Assembly (NCBI GenBank): GCA_963847515.1 | Contig: CAWKAA010000007.1 | Location: 1,674,001 to 1,738,000, forward strand | Length of the DNA stretch: 64,000 nucleotides | Origin: QHXW01 sp963847515 | Lineage (GTDB): Bacteria > Acidobacteriota > Terriglobia > Bryobacterales > Bryobacteraceae | Direction of reading: 5' to 3' | In this document: positions 18,721-27,616 of the stretch, piece by piece | Numbering within the stretch: position 1 is the stretch's first letter | How the letters are laid out: the number at the start of each line of letters is the position of its first letter | Notes under the pieces: generated by a model | The model's database searches: none | What the model saw: the letters and a program-made list of their open reading frames with translations, nothing else | Told to the model about the DNA's origin: nothing | Made by a program: the position numbers and the translations under genes

Positions 18721-19728
18721 TTAGAGCGCCGGGACGCCCGCCTCTTTGCTCGAGACGGATGAGATCGATGCCAGATCGCCCTGCACCATCTCCTTGACCA
18801 GACTTTCAAAGCCAACGGTTGGACGCCAACCCAGCGCGGCATTGGCTTTCGAGGCGTCACCCATTAATAGATCCACCTCGGCCGGTCGATAGACAGTAGC
18901 ATCCTTTTTGATGTACTTAAGATAATCGAGGCCTGCTTCGGCGAACGCCAGCTCACAGAATTCCCGAACGCTGTGCGTCTCGCCGGTGGCGATGACGTAA
19001 TCATCCGGCACTGGATGCTGTAGCATGAGGTGCATTGCCCGAACGTAATCTCGGGCGTGTCCCCAATCCCGCTTGGCCTCCATATTCCCTAGGCGCAACT
19101 CGGAAGCCATGCCGGCCTTGATGCGCGCTACTCCATCGGATATCTTGCGGGTCACAAATTCGTATCCGCGTCGCGGGCTTTCGTGATTGAACAGAATCCC
19201 GTTGCAGCAGAACATCCCGTAAGCTTCGCGGTAATTCATGGAAAGATGAAAGCCGGCAACTTTGCTGATGCCGTAGGGGCTACGCGGGTGAAATGGCGTA
19301 GTTTCGCGCTGAGGCGTCTCCTTCACCTTGCCGAACATTTCGCTCGATCCTGCGAAATAGAATTTGCAGTTCGGCTGCAGCTCGTGCAGGGCCGCTAAAA
19401 TATAATGCGTGCCGTCGATGTTGGTCGTCATCGTCGAGAAGCCGTCGCTGAAGCTCTCGGCCACGAAGCTCTGCGCCGCCAGATGATAGCATTCATCGAA
19501 TTGGTCCCGGCTGAACACATGGAATACGCTCGCGTAGCTGTCGAGATTGGCCGCGTGAATGTGTATGCGATCCAGAACCGGGCGCAAGCGGCTCAACCGT
19601 TGCTCTGGCTGCTCCAGGGCAACACGCCGCACCAGGCCATGAACGTCATAGCCCAGCGAGAGTAGGTATTCAGCAAGATAACTTCCATCCTGGCCCGTAA
19701 TTCCGGTAATGCAAGCTCTTTTCGTCAC
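18721..19728 (-). CDS. gmd: GDP-mannose 4,6-dehydratase
   Basis: A 335-residue extended SDR. It has the Gmd hallmark ITGITGQDGSYLAEYLL, LAAQSFVAESF, the catalytic SSEMFGKV strand, YGISKVAG as YxxxK, and NHESPRRGYEFVTRKI, the segment that lines the GDP-mannose site. It converts GDP-D-mannose to GDP-4-keto-6-deoxymannose, the precursor of GDP-rhamnose, fucose and perosamine. The GTG at 19728 was chosen because it places VTKRACITG at the usual family start and follows AGGA; an ATG at 19749 in frame adds seven residues. The next upstream gene is an SDR that could be the partner reductase. Products would feed the locus's glycosyltransferases. Confidence 0.95.
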   Translation of the reverse strand: MTKRACITGITGQDGSYLAEYLLSLGYDVHGLVRRVALEQPEQRLSRLRPVLDRIHIHAANLDSYASVFHVFSRDQFDECYHLAAQSFVAESFSDGFSTMTTNIDGTHYILAALHELQPNCKFYFAGSSEMFGKVKETPQRETTPFHPRSPYGISKVAGFHLSMNYREAYGMFCCNGILFNHESPRRGYEFVTRKISDGVARIKAGMASELRLGNMEAKRDWGHARDYVRAMHLMLQHPVPDDYVIATGETHSVREFCELAFAEAGLDYLKYIKKDATVYRPAEVDLLMGDASKANAALGWRPTVGFESLVKEMVQGDLASISSVSSKEAGVPAL

Positions 19729-19802
19729 AAGCGATCCATCCTTGAGCATTGATATTGTTTCTGGTTGTACAAGAGTTGTTCAGCCCCTTTAGATCGGCCC
19801 GG

Positions 19803-20762
19803 CTAGCTGACGGGTGCCGGTTTCCCGCTATGCAAGTAGGACCGGAACCACTCGATGGTGAGCTTCAAACCTTCCTCCAGACCGATTCTGGGTTTCCACC
19901 CTAATATGGCTTCAGCACGGGTCCGATCGGCGTACATGCGCCAGATCTCCGTCGGCCTGTAAGGGAGGGCGCCGATATCGACTTTGGCCTTCGTCTGTGT
20001 GAGTGCCGCAATTTTCTTAACGACTTCGCGGATCTGAACTTCTTCGGCCGAAGCGAGATTGATGGGCCCTTCCACGCTGCCACGATACTCACCGGCTCTG
20101 ATAAGGCCGTCCACGATGTTTTCTACAAAATTGAATTCGCGCGTTTGCTCGCCGGCCGTGGTACGAATGGGATTGCCCTGGAGACAGTCCAGGATCAGTT
20201 CCGGAATTATGGCCTTGCTGCTTTGGTATGGTCCGAACGTGTTGAACGCTCGCACCACCACAATGGGCACGGAGCCCTTGACTCGCTGCTTCATGCGGCA
20301 ATACAATTCACCAGCGTATTTGGTGATGGCATAAGGGGAAATAGGCTCGGGATTCATGGTCTCGATGAACGGTACCGACACCTGATGTCCGTACACTTCA
20401 CTAGTGGACATGTAGACAAACTTCTCCACTCCATCGCAGCTGTCAAGCAAGTTCGCGGTCCCTTTAGCGTTTACGTCAAAACACTCCTCGACTTGCGTGA
20501 AACTTTCCCCGACGTGATTGTAGGCCGCCAGATGGAATACCACATCGGGCCGGAAGTTGCGAACCTGCGCCAGCGCGCCGCGGTTCCTCAAGTCGGCCTC
20601 GATGATTTGAATCTGCGAATAAATATCCTTTAACCGCTCGTTCTTCATGACGTTTCCGTAGCGGACCGTGACGGCAACTTGGGCGCCGTCATTCAGCAAA
20701 CGTCTGACCAGATGAGAACCAATGAAACCAGATCCGCCGGTAACAATTATGCGCTTGTTCAT
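19803..20762 (-). CDS. NAD(P)-dependent SDR, probable NDP-sugar 4-reductase/epimerase
   Basis: A 319-residue extended SDR. It has VTGGSGFIGSHLVRRLL, FHLAAYNHVGESF, MSTSEVYG and YAITKYAGELY (YxxxK). It is closest in style to NDP-4-keto-6-deoxyhexose reductases or epimerases. Next to gmd it could complete GDP-6-deoxyhexose synthesis, as GDP-4-keto-6-deoxymannose reductase does, though an NDP-hexose epimerase is equally possible. ATG at 20762, 7 bp after the stop of the nucleotidyltransferase gene, so the two are almost certainly co-translated. gmd follows 75 bp downstream. Confidence 0.8.
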   Translation of the reverse strand: MNKRIIVTGGSGFIGSHLVRRLLNDGAQVAVTVRYGNVMKNERLKDIYSQIQIIEADLRNRGALAQVRNFRPDVVFHLAAYNHVGESFTQVEECFDVNAKGTANLLDSCDGVEKFVYMSTSEVYGHQVSVPFIETMNPEPISPYAITKYAGELYCRMKQRVKGSVPIVVVRAFNTFGPYQSSKAIIPELILDCLQGNPIRTTAGEQTREFNFVENIVDGLIRAGEYRGSVEGPINLASAEEVQIREVVKKIAALTQTKAKVDIGALPYRPTEIWRMYADRTRAEAILGWKPRIGLEEGLKLTIEWFRSYLHSGKPAPVS

Positions 20763-20769
20763 TTGAAAC

Positions 20770-21468
20770 TCAGGCATCGAGAATGGACAGAAACTCAATT
20801 TCGCTCTCCGCCTGTTGACGCTCCTTTTCTGTATTGACGGTTAAGTGTTTTCCAGAGTGTTCGTACGCAAAGAGCTTCTTGGAGGCTGCCAGACCAGACA
20901 GAAACTCCACCATATCCGGAGTCGCACACAAGTGTTCCACCATAGGGGCGGATTCACAGAGGATGAACCCGATATTTATCCAGTGCGGCAGCTTTGGCTT
21001 CTCGATGAAACTGTGGATTCTGCGCTCCCGATCGAACTCTACCACGCCGAAGGGGCTGTTTGGCCGGTACAGAGCCATCGTCGCTATGGCGTTACTCTGC
21101 TCGTGCCGTTGCCGCAGCCCCTGCAGGTTGACATTGGCGAGCGTATCTCCGTAGCAGATGAGCGCACGCTCTCCGACATGCGGCCACGCATCCCGCAGGC
21201 GCTGCGTCATGCTCGTGTCTCCTGAGTTGACACAGCGGATTTTCCAGTGCGCGGCGCATTGCTCCCGCACGAACTGTTCGATGCACTCGGCTTTATACCC
21301 TGTGCACAGTACAAAATCGCTGACGCCACACCGGTCCAGGTAGTCCAGCAGGTAATGAAGGATGGGCCTTCCATTCAAGGGCACCAGGGGTTTCGGCAGA
21401 TGCTCCGTGAACGGGCGAAGACGCTCTCCCTTCCCGCCACACAGAATTACTGCCGTAATGTCTGACAT
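20770..21468 (-). CDS. Sugar-1-phosphate nucleotidyltransferase, RfbF-like
   Basis: A 232-residue nucleotidyltransferase. ILCGGKGERLRPFTEHLPKPLVPL is the nucleotide-binding and signature loop. LCTGYKAECIEQF and NSGDTSMTQRLRDA match the RfbF-like group (glucose-1-phosphate cytidylyltransferase relatives), while YGDTLANV resembles the metal-binding YGDxxAD. It therefore activates a hexose-1-phosphate, probably as CDP- or GDP-sugar; the nucleotide cannot be fixed by eye. The ATG at 21468 overlaps the end of the upstream glycosyltransferase by 22 bp and is set by the signature motif. It ends 7 bp from the next SDR gene. Confidence 0.82.
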   Translation of the reverse strand: MSDITAVILCGGKGERLRPFTEHLPKPLVPLNGRPILHYLLDYLDRCGVSDFVLCTGYKAECIEQFVREQCAAHWKIRCVNSGDTSMTQRLRDAWPHVGERALICYGDTLANVNLQGLRQRHEQSNAIATMALYRPNSPFGVVEFDRERRIHSFIEKPKLPHWINIGFILCESAPMVEHLCATPDMVEFLSGLAASKKLFAYEHSGKHLTVNTEKERQQAESEIEFLSILDA

Positions 21469-22631
21469 GTTTCTGTTGTTCGGCCCGCGCCGCAAGTGGC
21501 GAGTCCGCTGAGATAGCATTGCTGGAAGTGTTCGAGGGTGAGTTTGGCCATGGTCTGGCGAGCCGCTTGTCCCAATTCTTGAAGCCGTGAAGGATGATCC
21601 ATCAGGTACTCGAGCCTGTCGCGAATAGCATCCACGTCTCGCGGCGGAACGATGTATCCATTCACGCCGTCCACGATCCATTGCGACGCCCCCGTGGCTG
21701 TGGTGGTAATGACCGGTATGCCGCTGGCCATGGCTTCACCAACCGCGTAACCAAACCCGTCCGCAAGGGATGGATGGACCAACACAGAAGAAATCCCATA
21801 CACGTTTTCATAACCAATTTGCGAGACGCTAACTGGCCGCAATTGAATCGCCGGACAAGCAGTCCTTTGCTCCCGGACGTAGCGCTGCAAAGGCCGGGTG
21901 CCGGTGTTTCCCCAAAGGATCAGCTCCGCGTCCGGCCGGTTCAATTTGCGAAACGCCTCGATGAGGTAATGGAAGCCTTTTGCCGGCTCCAGCATACCCA
22001 CAAAGCTGATCGTAAACCGGCTGCCGCGGAACTCAGTCTTTGGAAAGCGCGCCATGTCGAAGTGCGGCGGTGCGACGAAAATCCGCTCGGCGGTAAAACC
22101 ACGCTCCAGGAACGTTTGCTTGGCCGGTTCGGACATGACGCGGATGGCATCGGCCCGGTCATATTCGGCTAGCACGCGCCGGTGCATGAAGGGGTGTTGT
22201 ATTGGCGCGACCCCTAGCAAGGCACTCTCCCGGGCCATGGCCAGGTTGTAGTGATCGCCATGGAGCGTCACTGCATCCAGTATTGTGAAACAGCCCTTGG
22301 CCCGCGCTGCCGCAAGGCTCTCCAGGCACTGCCCCGTTGTCCCCTGGAAGTATCTCGCCGAACCCAGGTTACGGCCTACGGTGCGATCAAAGTGCATCTC
22401 ATTCAACAGGCCCAGCCAGTCGCGCCTTCGGCGGACGATCGGAATACGTCCCAGCAGAGTATTCCATGCAGGACTGGAAATATACCGCGTCGGCATTCCG
22501 GTTCTCCCCGCCTGGCAGAACACCCAGAGGTCAAACAGTCCCCCCAGGCCCTCAATCATATGAGACAAGTTCATCCCTTGCCCGCCCAGCCGAGGGACGG
22601 CATTAGCCGACAGCATCAATTGTTCTTTCAC
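21447..22631 (-). CDS. Glycosyltransferase, GT4-like
   Basis: A 394-residue GT-B glycosyltransferase. SANAVPRLGGQGMNLSHMIEGL is the acceptor loop, RFTISFVGMLEPAKGFHYLIEAF the donor-domain start, and ADGFGYAVGEAMASGIPVI a DX7E variant of the catalytic motif. The start is GTG; an in-frame ATG five codons on is an alternative. It overlaps the nucleotidyltransferase gene at its 3' end. There is a 121-bp gap upstream to the oxygenase-like gene. It probably adds a sugar to the exopolysaccharide repeat. Confidence 0.85.
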   Translation of the reverse strand: MKEQLMLSANAVPRLGGQGMNLSHMIEGLGGLFDLWVFCQAGRTGMPTRYISSPAWNTLLGRIPIVRRRRDWLGLLNEMHFDRTVGRNLGSARYFQGTTGQCLESLAAARAKGCFTILDAVTLHGDHYNLAMARESALLGVAPIQHPFMHRRVLAEYDRADAIRVMSEPAKQTFLERGFTAERIFVAPPHFDMARFPKTEFRGSRFTISFVGMLEPAKGFHYLIEAFRKLNRPDAELILWGNTGTRPLQRYVREQRTACPAIQLRPVSVSQIGYENVYGISSVLVHPSLADGFGYAVGEAMASGIPVITTTATGASQWIVDGVNGYIVPPRDVDAIRDRLEYLMDHPSRLQELGQAARQTMAKLTLEHFQQCYLSGLATCGAGRTTETCQTLRQ

Positions 22632-22752
22632 AGTAGTGTCGAGATTAGGAACGGGAGTGCGTGCACACTGCCAGCCGCCTTCCCTGTGCCCGGTGGCTGC
22701 CTAACACTAAAAGCTTCACTGAGATACGCCGGTCGCGACGCATGCTCGGCCA

Positions 22753-23526
22753 TTATTGCGGTTGCGGGCTGGCAGCACGACTGAACTTGGCCGGCTTAGC
22801 TTTGATCGTGTACCTAACAACCTTGCCTTTCTGAAGGTCGAAGAAAGGCCCGCCGAAGTTCATCAAACAGTTCGCGCGAACCTGATTGGTATCCAAATCG
22901 TCTGTCCCATGGTAGGACCTGAAACCGTAAAAAAAGTAGAGATTGCCTGGAACAAAGTTGATCGCGCAGCTCTTCACAATCCGGCGCAAGAATGTGATCT
23001 TGGCGAGATTCCAATAGAGTCGGTTCTGCCATGCACTTTGGGAAAACTGGCGGACGTTCGGCCAGATGCGAAACTTCCCGTCTCTTCCGCCTGACGGTGC
23101 CGGCATCACGACAGGCATCGCTATGGTCAAATAAGTGGCATCGAAATGCCATCCCTTCACAGTATCCTGGCCTTGCTCGCCGACAAGGATATTCATCGCA
23201 GGATGTATGTCCGCGGCTTCGACGTGAATATTGTAGGCGTCAAGTATGTCATTCACAAGCTGGATCACAAAATCGGAAAAACAAACCTCGTAAAATCCCG
23301 TGTCCTTTAACTCACCGCCGATAAGAGGCTTTCTTTTACCACCTTCATAGCATACCGGTGTCAGCTGATCCACGGTCGCACGGAGTTTCGCCAGGAAATC
23401 TGGATGGATAAAGTTCTCAAGGACGGCCAGTCCTGTCTCATCCATTGCAGCTCGAATTCTCCGAACCAAACCCGCATAATCGTTGCGAATTTCTTCGTGA
23501 TAACAGTCATTGATAAAGCGCTGCAT
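22753..23526 (-). CDS. Phytanoyl-CoA dioxygenase-like 2OG-Fe(II) oxygenase
   Basis: A 257-residue protein with the 2-oxoglutarate/Fe(II) dioxygenase facial triad visible by eye. His127 and Asp129 come from WHFDATY, His206 from FRSYHGTDD, with Arg217 (NQVRANC) as the likely 2OG-binding residue. The FVPGNLYFFYGFRSYHG strand pair fits the double-stranded beta-helix of PhyH-like enzymes. Oxygenases of this kind inside polysaccharide loci are uncommon; hydroxylation of a sugar, lipid or non-sugar decoration is an inference. ATG start, and its own gaps on both sides (121 and 94 bp). Confidence 0.72.
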   Translation of the reverse strand: MQRFINDCYHEEIRNDYAGLVRRIRAAMDETGLAVLENFIHPDFLAKLRATVDQLTPVCYEGGKRKPLIGGELKDTGFYEVCFSDFVIQLVNDILDAYNIHVEAADIHPAMNILVGEQGQDTVKGWHFDATYLTIAMPVVMPAPSGGRDGKFRIWPNVRQFSQSAWQNRLYWNLAKITFLRRIVKSCAINFVPGNLYFFYGFRSYHGTDDLDTNQVRANCLMNFGGPFFDLQKGKVVRYTIKAKPAKFSRAASPQPQ

Positions 23527-23620
23527 GATCGCCGCTTGGCCCGGGACTACAGTTGGAGGCCCGGACTCCTTTCATTAATAACCTGCCCGCTCTTTTGTGC
23601 GCAGACTTAACTAAAATCCT

Positions 23621-25009
23621 TCAGCAGGATGTCTTGCCGGATTGCTTCCCTCCGACTGCGAATCTGTCTCCACGCCACGCAGCCACCTGTGCAGGAATCC
23701 TATTTCTTCGGACTGCAGCAGCGTATGGCCTTACGGAACGTTCTTCTACAGGGACAACCGTGGTCCAGCCAATACTCAAAAGTAAGAAGAAAGTTTGGGG
23801 GATGGCGGTCAACATGCCTGTCCCAATCGCGGCGGTCAAAAAATAGAACATATAGCCAAACCACAGCAGCCGCCGCGTCGCCAGCCAGGGATGCGGCCTA
23901 AATGGCGTCCTCCGGACAGCACACCAGCCAATGAAGCTTATCCACAGGAGCAGTCCAATGACCCCTTGCTCGGCCAGGATCCGTCCGTACTCGTTTTCGA
24001 TCCCAATTGGATTTCGAACAAGACCCTGCAAGAAATACGGCGTGCTGGTGCCCCCGCCTCCTAAGCCGTTGCCCATCGGATACTCAAAAAGAATCTCCAA
24101 AAAGTTCCGGTTAACGCTCCCCCCCACGCGCTCCACCACAAACGCCGAATCCAGCGTCTTGAAGCGTTGGAAACGCTCATTGGTGAGTGCTAAAACCGCA
24201 ATGGCAGCTATTGCTAAACCCCAGAGGAGGCGCTTGCGAAAGCTCAACTTGGTTGTCAGCGTCAGAACCAGAGTCAAGTATGCTGCATTGACAAAGTTCA
24301 CTCTTGTCGATGACAGCAGAACGCCGGCGAAAGCAGCCACCATCCCCAGAAGAAAGATGAGTTTCGTGTGTGACTTCCCGGTTGGTCGAGACCAAGCGCC
24401 GAACAAATACGGTATCGTGCTTACCATCGTACCCGCATAGGCGTGTGCGCTCGTGAATATAGATGGGATCCTAAAGTGGCCGCCGGCGACATCCCCGCTC
24501 GCGTACATGATGGCAGTGACCTCACTTCGGGGAAAGTACGGTTCAATTCCCCGAAAGTACTCCGCAATGCCAAAGCCCAGCGCCACGAGGTTCAACATCG
24601 CCATTCCAAAAATAAACTCGCGTAGGTCTTCATTCTTCAGACGGCTGCCGATAAGGAGTACGGGCAAGAAAAAGATGTTGCCGCGCAGCCCCACGAGCGA
24701 GACCATGAGAGGTTGAAAAGGTAGCAGACAAACCAAACATGGCCACGCGATGAGTAGCGCGGTCCAAACACGCAATGCAGAGTTCTGGCCCTCATTCTTC
24801 TCAACGAAAAATCGGAATCCGTAGGCGAGGTACAGCCCGGTCAAACTCGCGTCAAAAATGAAATGGGAAGCGGGATCCAGGAAGTTTGCGCGGAGGATTC
24901 CATAAGCGTAGCCGACGACCGCTACGGCGACCAGTCCGCGTCCCAACGAGCGCTTGGCCGCCCAAAAAGTAGCTACAAATGCAAGAACACAAAGCAGGAT
25001 TGCGGACAT
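23621..25009 (-). CDS. O-antigen ligase/polymerase-like membrane protein (Wzy-type)
   Basis: A 462-residue membrane protein with about 10-12 transmembrane segments. Near the C-terminus ENEYGRILAEQGVIGLLLWI is the O-antigen ligase/polymerase (Wzy_C-type) motif; a loop with YPMGNGLGGGGTSTP precedes it. It probably polymerises lipid-linked repeats on the periplasmic side after the flippase. Compared with family members it ends in a hydrophilic tail (RSVRPYAAAVRRNRIPAQVAAW...) that is unusual but not obviously a separate domain. ATG start at 25009. Confidence 0.82.
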   Translation of the reverse strand: MSAILLCVLAFVATFWAAKRSLGRGLVAVAVVGYAYGILRANFLDPASHFIFDASLTGLYLAYGFRFFVEKNEGQNSALRVWTALLIAWPCLVCLLPFQPLMVSLVGLRGNIFFLPVLLIGSRLKNEDLREFIFGMAMLNLVALGFGIAEYFRGIEPYFPRSEVTAIMYASGDVAGGHFRIPSIFTSAHAYAGTMVSTIPYLFGAWSRPTGKSHTKLIFLLGMVAAFAGVLLSSTRVNFVNAAYLTLVLTLTTKLSFRKRLLWGLAIAAIAVLALTNERFQRFKTLDSAFVVERVGGSVNRNFLEILFEYPMGNGLGGGGTSTPYFLQGLVRNPIGIENEYGRILAEQGVIGLLLWISFIGWCAVRRTPFRPHPWLATRRLLWFGYMFYFLTAAIGTGMLTAIPQTFFLLLSIGWTTVVPVEERSVRPYAAAVRRNRIPAQVAAWRGDRFAVGGKQSGKTSC

Positions 25010-25172
25010 TTGGGCTTACAAGCAATTGCGGAAAAGTGACGAACTCGGGAATACAGCCCGAGGACTATTACGTGAGCGTGATCGTAGAAAGCTCGGGATC
25101 ACTTCTGAAGCGGTGCGCAGCCGAAAAGGTCTTGGGCATACCGAATGCTCGGGAGGCTCGTTCCCCGTCCAT

Positions 25173-26300
25173 TCATGACATCACCGGCGCGGATACCGCT
25201 CCGGTCAGGCCGATCAACGTTCGATGCAATTCGTTTATTTGCTTTGCCGGATCGCAAAGGCTTTTGGCTCGTTCCGGCCCGCTGCGGCCTATCGCCCGTA
25301 GGTGTTCTGGAGAGTTGATCAGGCGGCGCAGCTGTTCGGCCAGCGCGTCAGGGTTTCCTGGCGGCACAAGACACTCCGCGTGCGTGATGATCTCGGCGGT
25401 GCCGCCAATTCTCGTGGTCACAACCGGAAGTCCGGCTCCCAGCGCCTCGATAAAGACGATGCCGAAAGGCTCGGGATCTTCATTGGGCTGGCAGAAAATG
25501 TCGGCGGCCGCCAAGATTTGGGGCACATCTGGCCGTTGCCCAAGGAATCGAACGCGGTCTGCAATGCCGAGGCGGACCGTCTCGCGGTTCAAATGACTCA
25601 GATACTTCAACTCCGCGTCTCGCTGCGCGCCTCCAACCATCCAGCACACCCAGCCCGGAAGGTCCTTTAATCGAGCGAGCGCCTGCAGGTGAAGCATGTG
25701 CCCCTTCCAGGCTTCCATCCGGCTGACTTGAACGATAACGACCGTATCTCTGGAGACGCCGAACTTCTGGCGAACAGCTAGCGCGTCCGTGGTCCTGATC
25801 TCCGGTATTGCAACAGGAATATAGATGACACGGCTTCGGACATCAGGAAATAGCCGTGGCATGGAACCTGCCGTGAACCGGCTGTTCGCGATCGCCAAAT
25901 CGGGACGTGTCCGCCGCGCCCAAAATTCCAGCCAGCCATGGCCGGTAGCCGGGGAATGCGCCCAGAACACGAGTGGCTTTTCAGCACGTCGTGCTTCCGG
26001 CCCGAAAACCACGAGGTTCCAGGGCATGTGACAGATCACGATGTCGAACGGGATGCGTTGAAGGATCCTTCGCAACTCCTGCCGCGATTCCCAAATCGTC
26101 CAGAAACGGCTCGTTCGCACCGCGCCGAGCGGATAGGTCGGCGCACCTGCAGCCCCGAGTTCTTCGCTGAAGCGGCCGGCGAAGCAAAAGCCAAATGAAG
26201 CCTCCATGTCTGGACAAAGACGTGCCTGCCTCGCCAGCGTGACTAGAAATGTCTCCACTCCCCCATACATGTTTCCGGCGTTTACGTGAAGAACTCTCAT
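25173..26300 (-). CDS. Glycosyltransferase, GT4-like
   Basis: A 375-residue GT-B glycosyltransferase. MRVLHVNAGNMYGGVETFLVTL is the acceptor start, VVIVQVSRMEAWKGHMLHLQAL the donor start, and PEPFGIVFIEALGAGLPVVTT the EX7E motif. The ATG at 26300 overlaps the preceding gene's stop codon by 4 bp (ATGA), which also fixes the start against the longer open frame above. It follows another glycosyltransferase with similar motifs; the pair may be diverged duplicates. The sugar donor is unknown. Confidence 0.88.
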   Translation of the reverse strand: MRVLHVNAGNMYGGVETFLVTLARQARLCPDMEASFGFCFAGRFSEELGAAGAPTYPLGAVRTSRFWTIWESRQELRRILQRIPFDIVICHMPWNLVVFGPEARRAEKPLVFWAHSPATGHGWLEFWARRTRPDLAIANSRFTAGSMPRLFPDVRSRVIYIPVAIPEIRTTDALAVRQKFGVSRDTVVIVQVSRMEAWKGHMLHLQALARLKDLPGWVCWMVGGAQRDAELKYLSHLNRETVRLGIADRVRFLGQRPDVPQILAAADIFCQPNEDPEPFGIVFIEALGAGLPVVTTRIGGTAEIITHAECLVPPGNPDALAEQLRRLINSPEHLRAIGRSGPERAKSLCDPAKQINELHRTLIGLTGAVSAPVMS

Positions 26301-27529
26301 GTATTCAAGGAAGGCATCAACGCGGCCGTTTCTTGCTTGGCGCCGTGGCACTCGTTATAGAGACGGATCGCTTCACCGGCCATGCGATCAGGCCGAAAGG
26401 ATTGCTCCGCCGCAGCCCTCGCAGCCTCGCCGAGCCTGGCACCTAACGCCGGGTCCGCGGCCAGCCGCTCGATTTGCCGGGCAAGCCCAGTGGCGTCGCC
26501 TGCTGCATGGCCCAGCCCGGTGTGCTCTTCGTCGAACAACTCTGCAGCCCCGCCTGCGCGGCTCGCAATCAGCGGCTTGGCAGAAGCCATAGCTTCGATG
26601 ATCACCATCCCGAACGGCTCAGGCTCCGTGCTCGCATGTACCATTATGTCCAGCGAACGGATCGCACTTGCCGTGTCGTTTAGGAAGCCGGTGAATCCCA
26701 CCCTGTCGGTCAGCCCCAACCGGTTCCGCTCCTCCTCGAGCTCATCCAGGCCGTACTGGCTCCCGGTAGTCTGATAAATCGGACCGCCGATAACATACCC
26801 GCGTATCGGGGTATTGCCAGACAACTCGGAGAGCGCCCGCAAGAAAACCTTATGCCCTTTCCATCGGGCGAATGTCGCGACCAGACCCACCCTTACAGTG
26901 CCCGCCGGCGCCGGTGAAAGCCCGGCCAAGGCATCCAGGTCCACGGTGCTGCCCGCGGGTCCAAAGCGTGCCAGGTCGACGGCATTGTAAATGGTCAGTA
27001 CCTTGAGGCCTGGCATCAGAGTCCTCAAGTCCGCTGCCACGCTGTGGGAATTCGCAATGGCTGCGGTACAGTTCTGGCTGTGGCGCCGCAACAAACGTCC
27101 CATCAGTGGGCGAGAACTGACGTAGTCGTGAATATGCCACACGACCGACGTTCCGCGTGGACGGGTCCAGATGCCCAGCAGGTGCATTTTGAATCCGTTG
27201 GTATGAATCACATCTGGCTGAATCGCGCGGAATCTTGCAGCCAATCGCCGCGCATACAACGCCGTTGAGAAGACCGCGGTAAGCAGCGACCAACCCACCG
27301 CAAACGCTCCTCGCCGCGCATCGCCGAGCCGTGCAAGGGCTCGCGGGAAAGGTGCTACGATTACCTGCACTCCTAACTTCTCCACGATCCCCGCTAATGG
27401 ACCATCTTCACCCAACACGAGGCAAAGCGGCCAATCCGGCTCTGCGGCTCGGATGCCGGCCAGCAGTTCGCGAAGACTGGTTTCAGCGCCTCCCATTTGC
27501 CCGCAGGGATTCAGGTAGACAATTCTCAT
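26297..27529 (-). CDS. Glycosyltransferase, GT4-like
   Basis: A 410-residue GT-B glycosyltransferase. MRIVYLNPCGQMGGAETSLREL is the GG acceptor loop, VRVGLVATFARWKGHKVFLRAL the donor start, and PEPFGMVIIEAMASAKPLIAS holds EX7E. The ATG at 27529 begins the conserved strand; a GTG at 27553 adds eight residues. Neither has a clear ribosome site. It couples to the next glycosyltransferase by ATGA overlap and lies about 90 bp after the EpsI gene. Confidence 0.87.
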   Translation of the reverse strand: MRIVYLNPCGQMGGAETSLRELLAGIRAAEPDWPLCLVLGEDGPLAGIVEKLGVQVIVAPFPRALARLGDARRGAFAVGWSLLTAVFSTALYARRLAARFRAIQPDVIHTNGFKMHLLGIWTRPRGTSVVWHIHDYVSSRPLMGRLLRRHSQNCTAAIANSHSVAADLRTLMPGLKVLTIYNAVDLARFGPAGSTVDLDALAGLSPAPAGTVRVGLVATFARWKGHKVFLRALSELSGNTPIRGYVIGGPIYQTTGSQYGLDELEEERNRLGLTDRVGFTGFLNDTASAIRSLDIMVHASTEPEPFGMVIIEAMASAKPLIASRAGGAAELFDEEHTGLGHAAGDATGLARQIERLAADPALGARLGEAARAAAEQSFRPDRMAGEAIRLYNECHGAKQETAALMPSLNT

Positions 27530-27616
27530 CGCTGGTAAACGGTTCAAGGGCACACGTAGCGAGTTATCTTGCGTTCGCCGCTACCGGACTCGCATCGTTC
27601 AACCTGACACCAGAAT

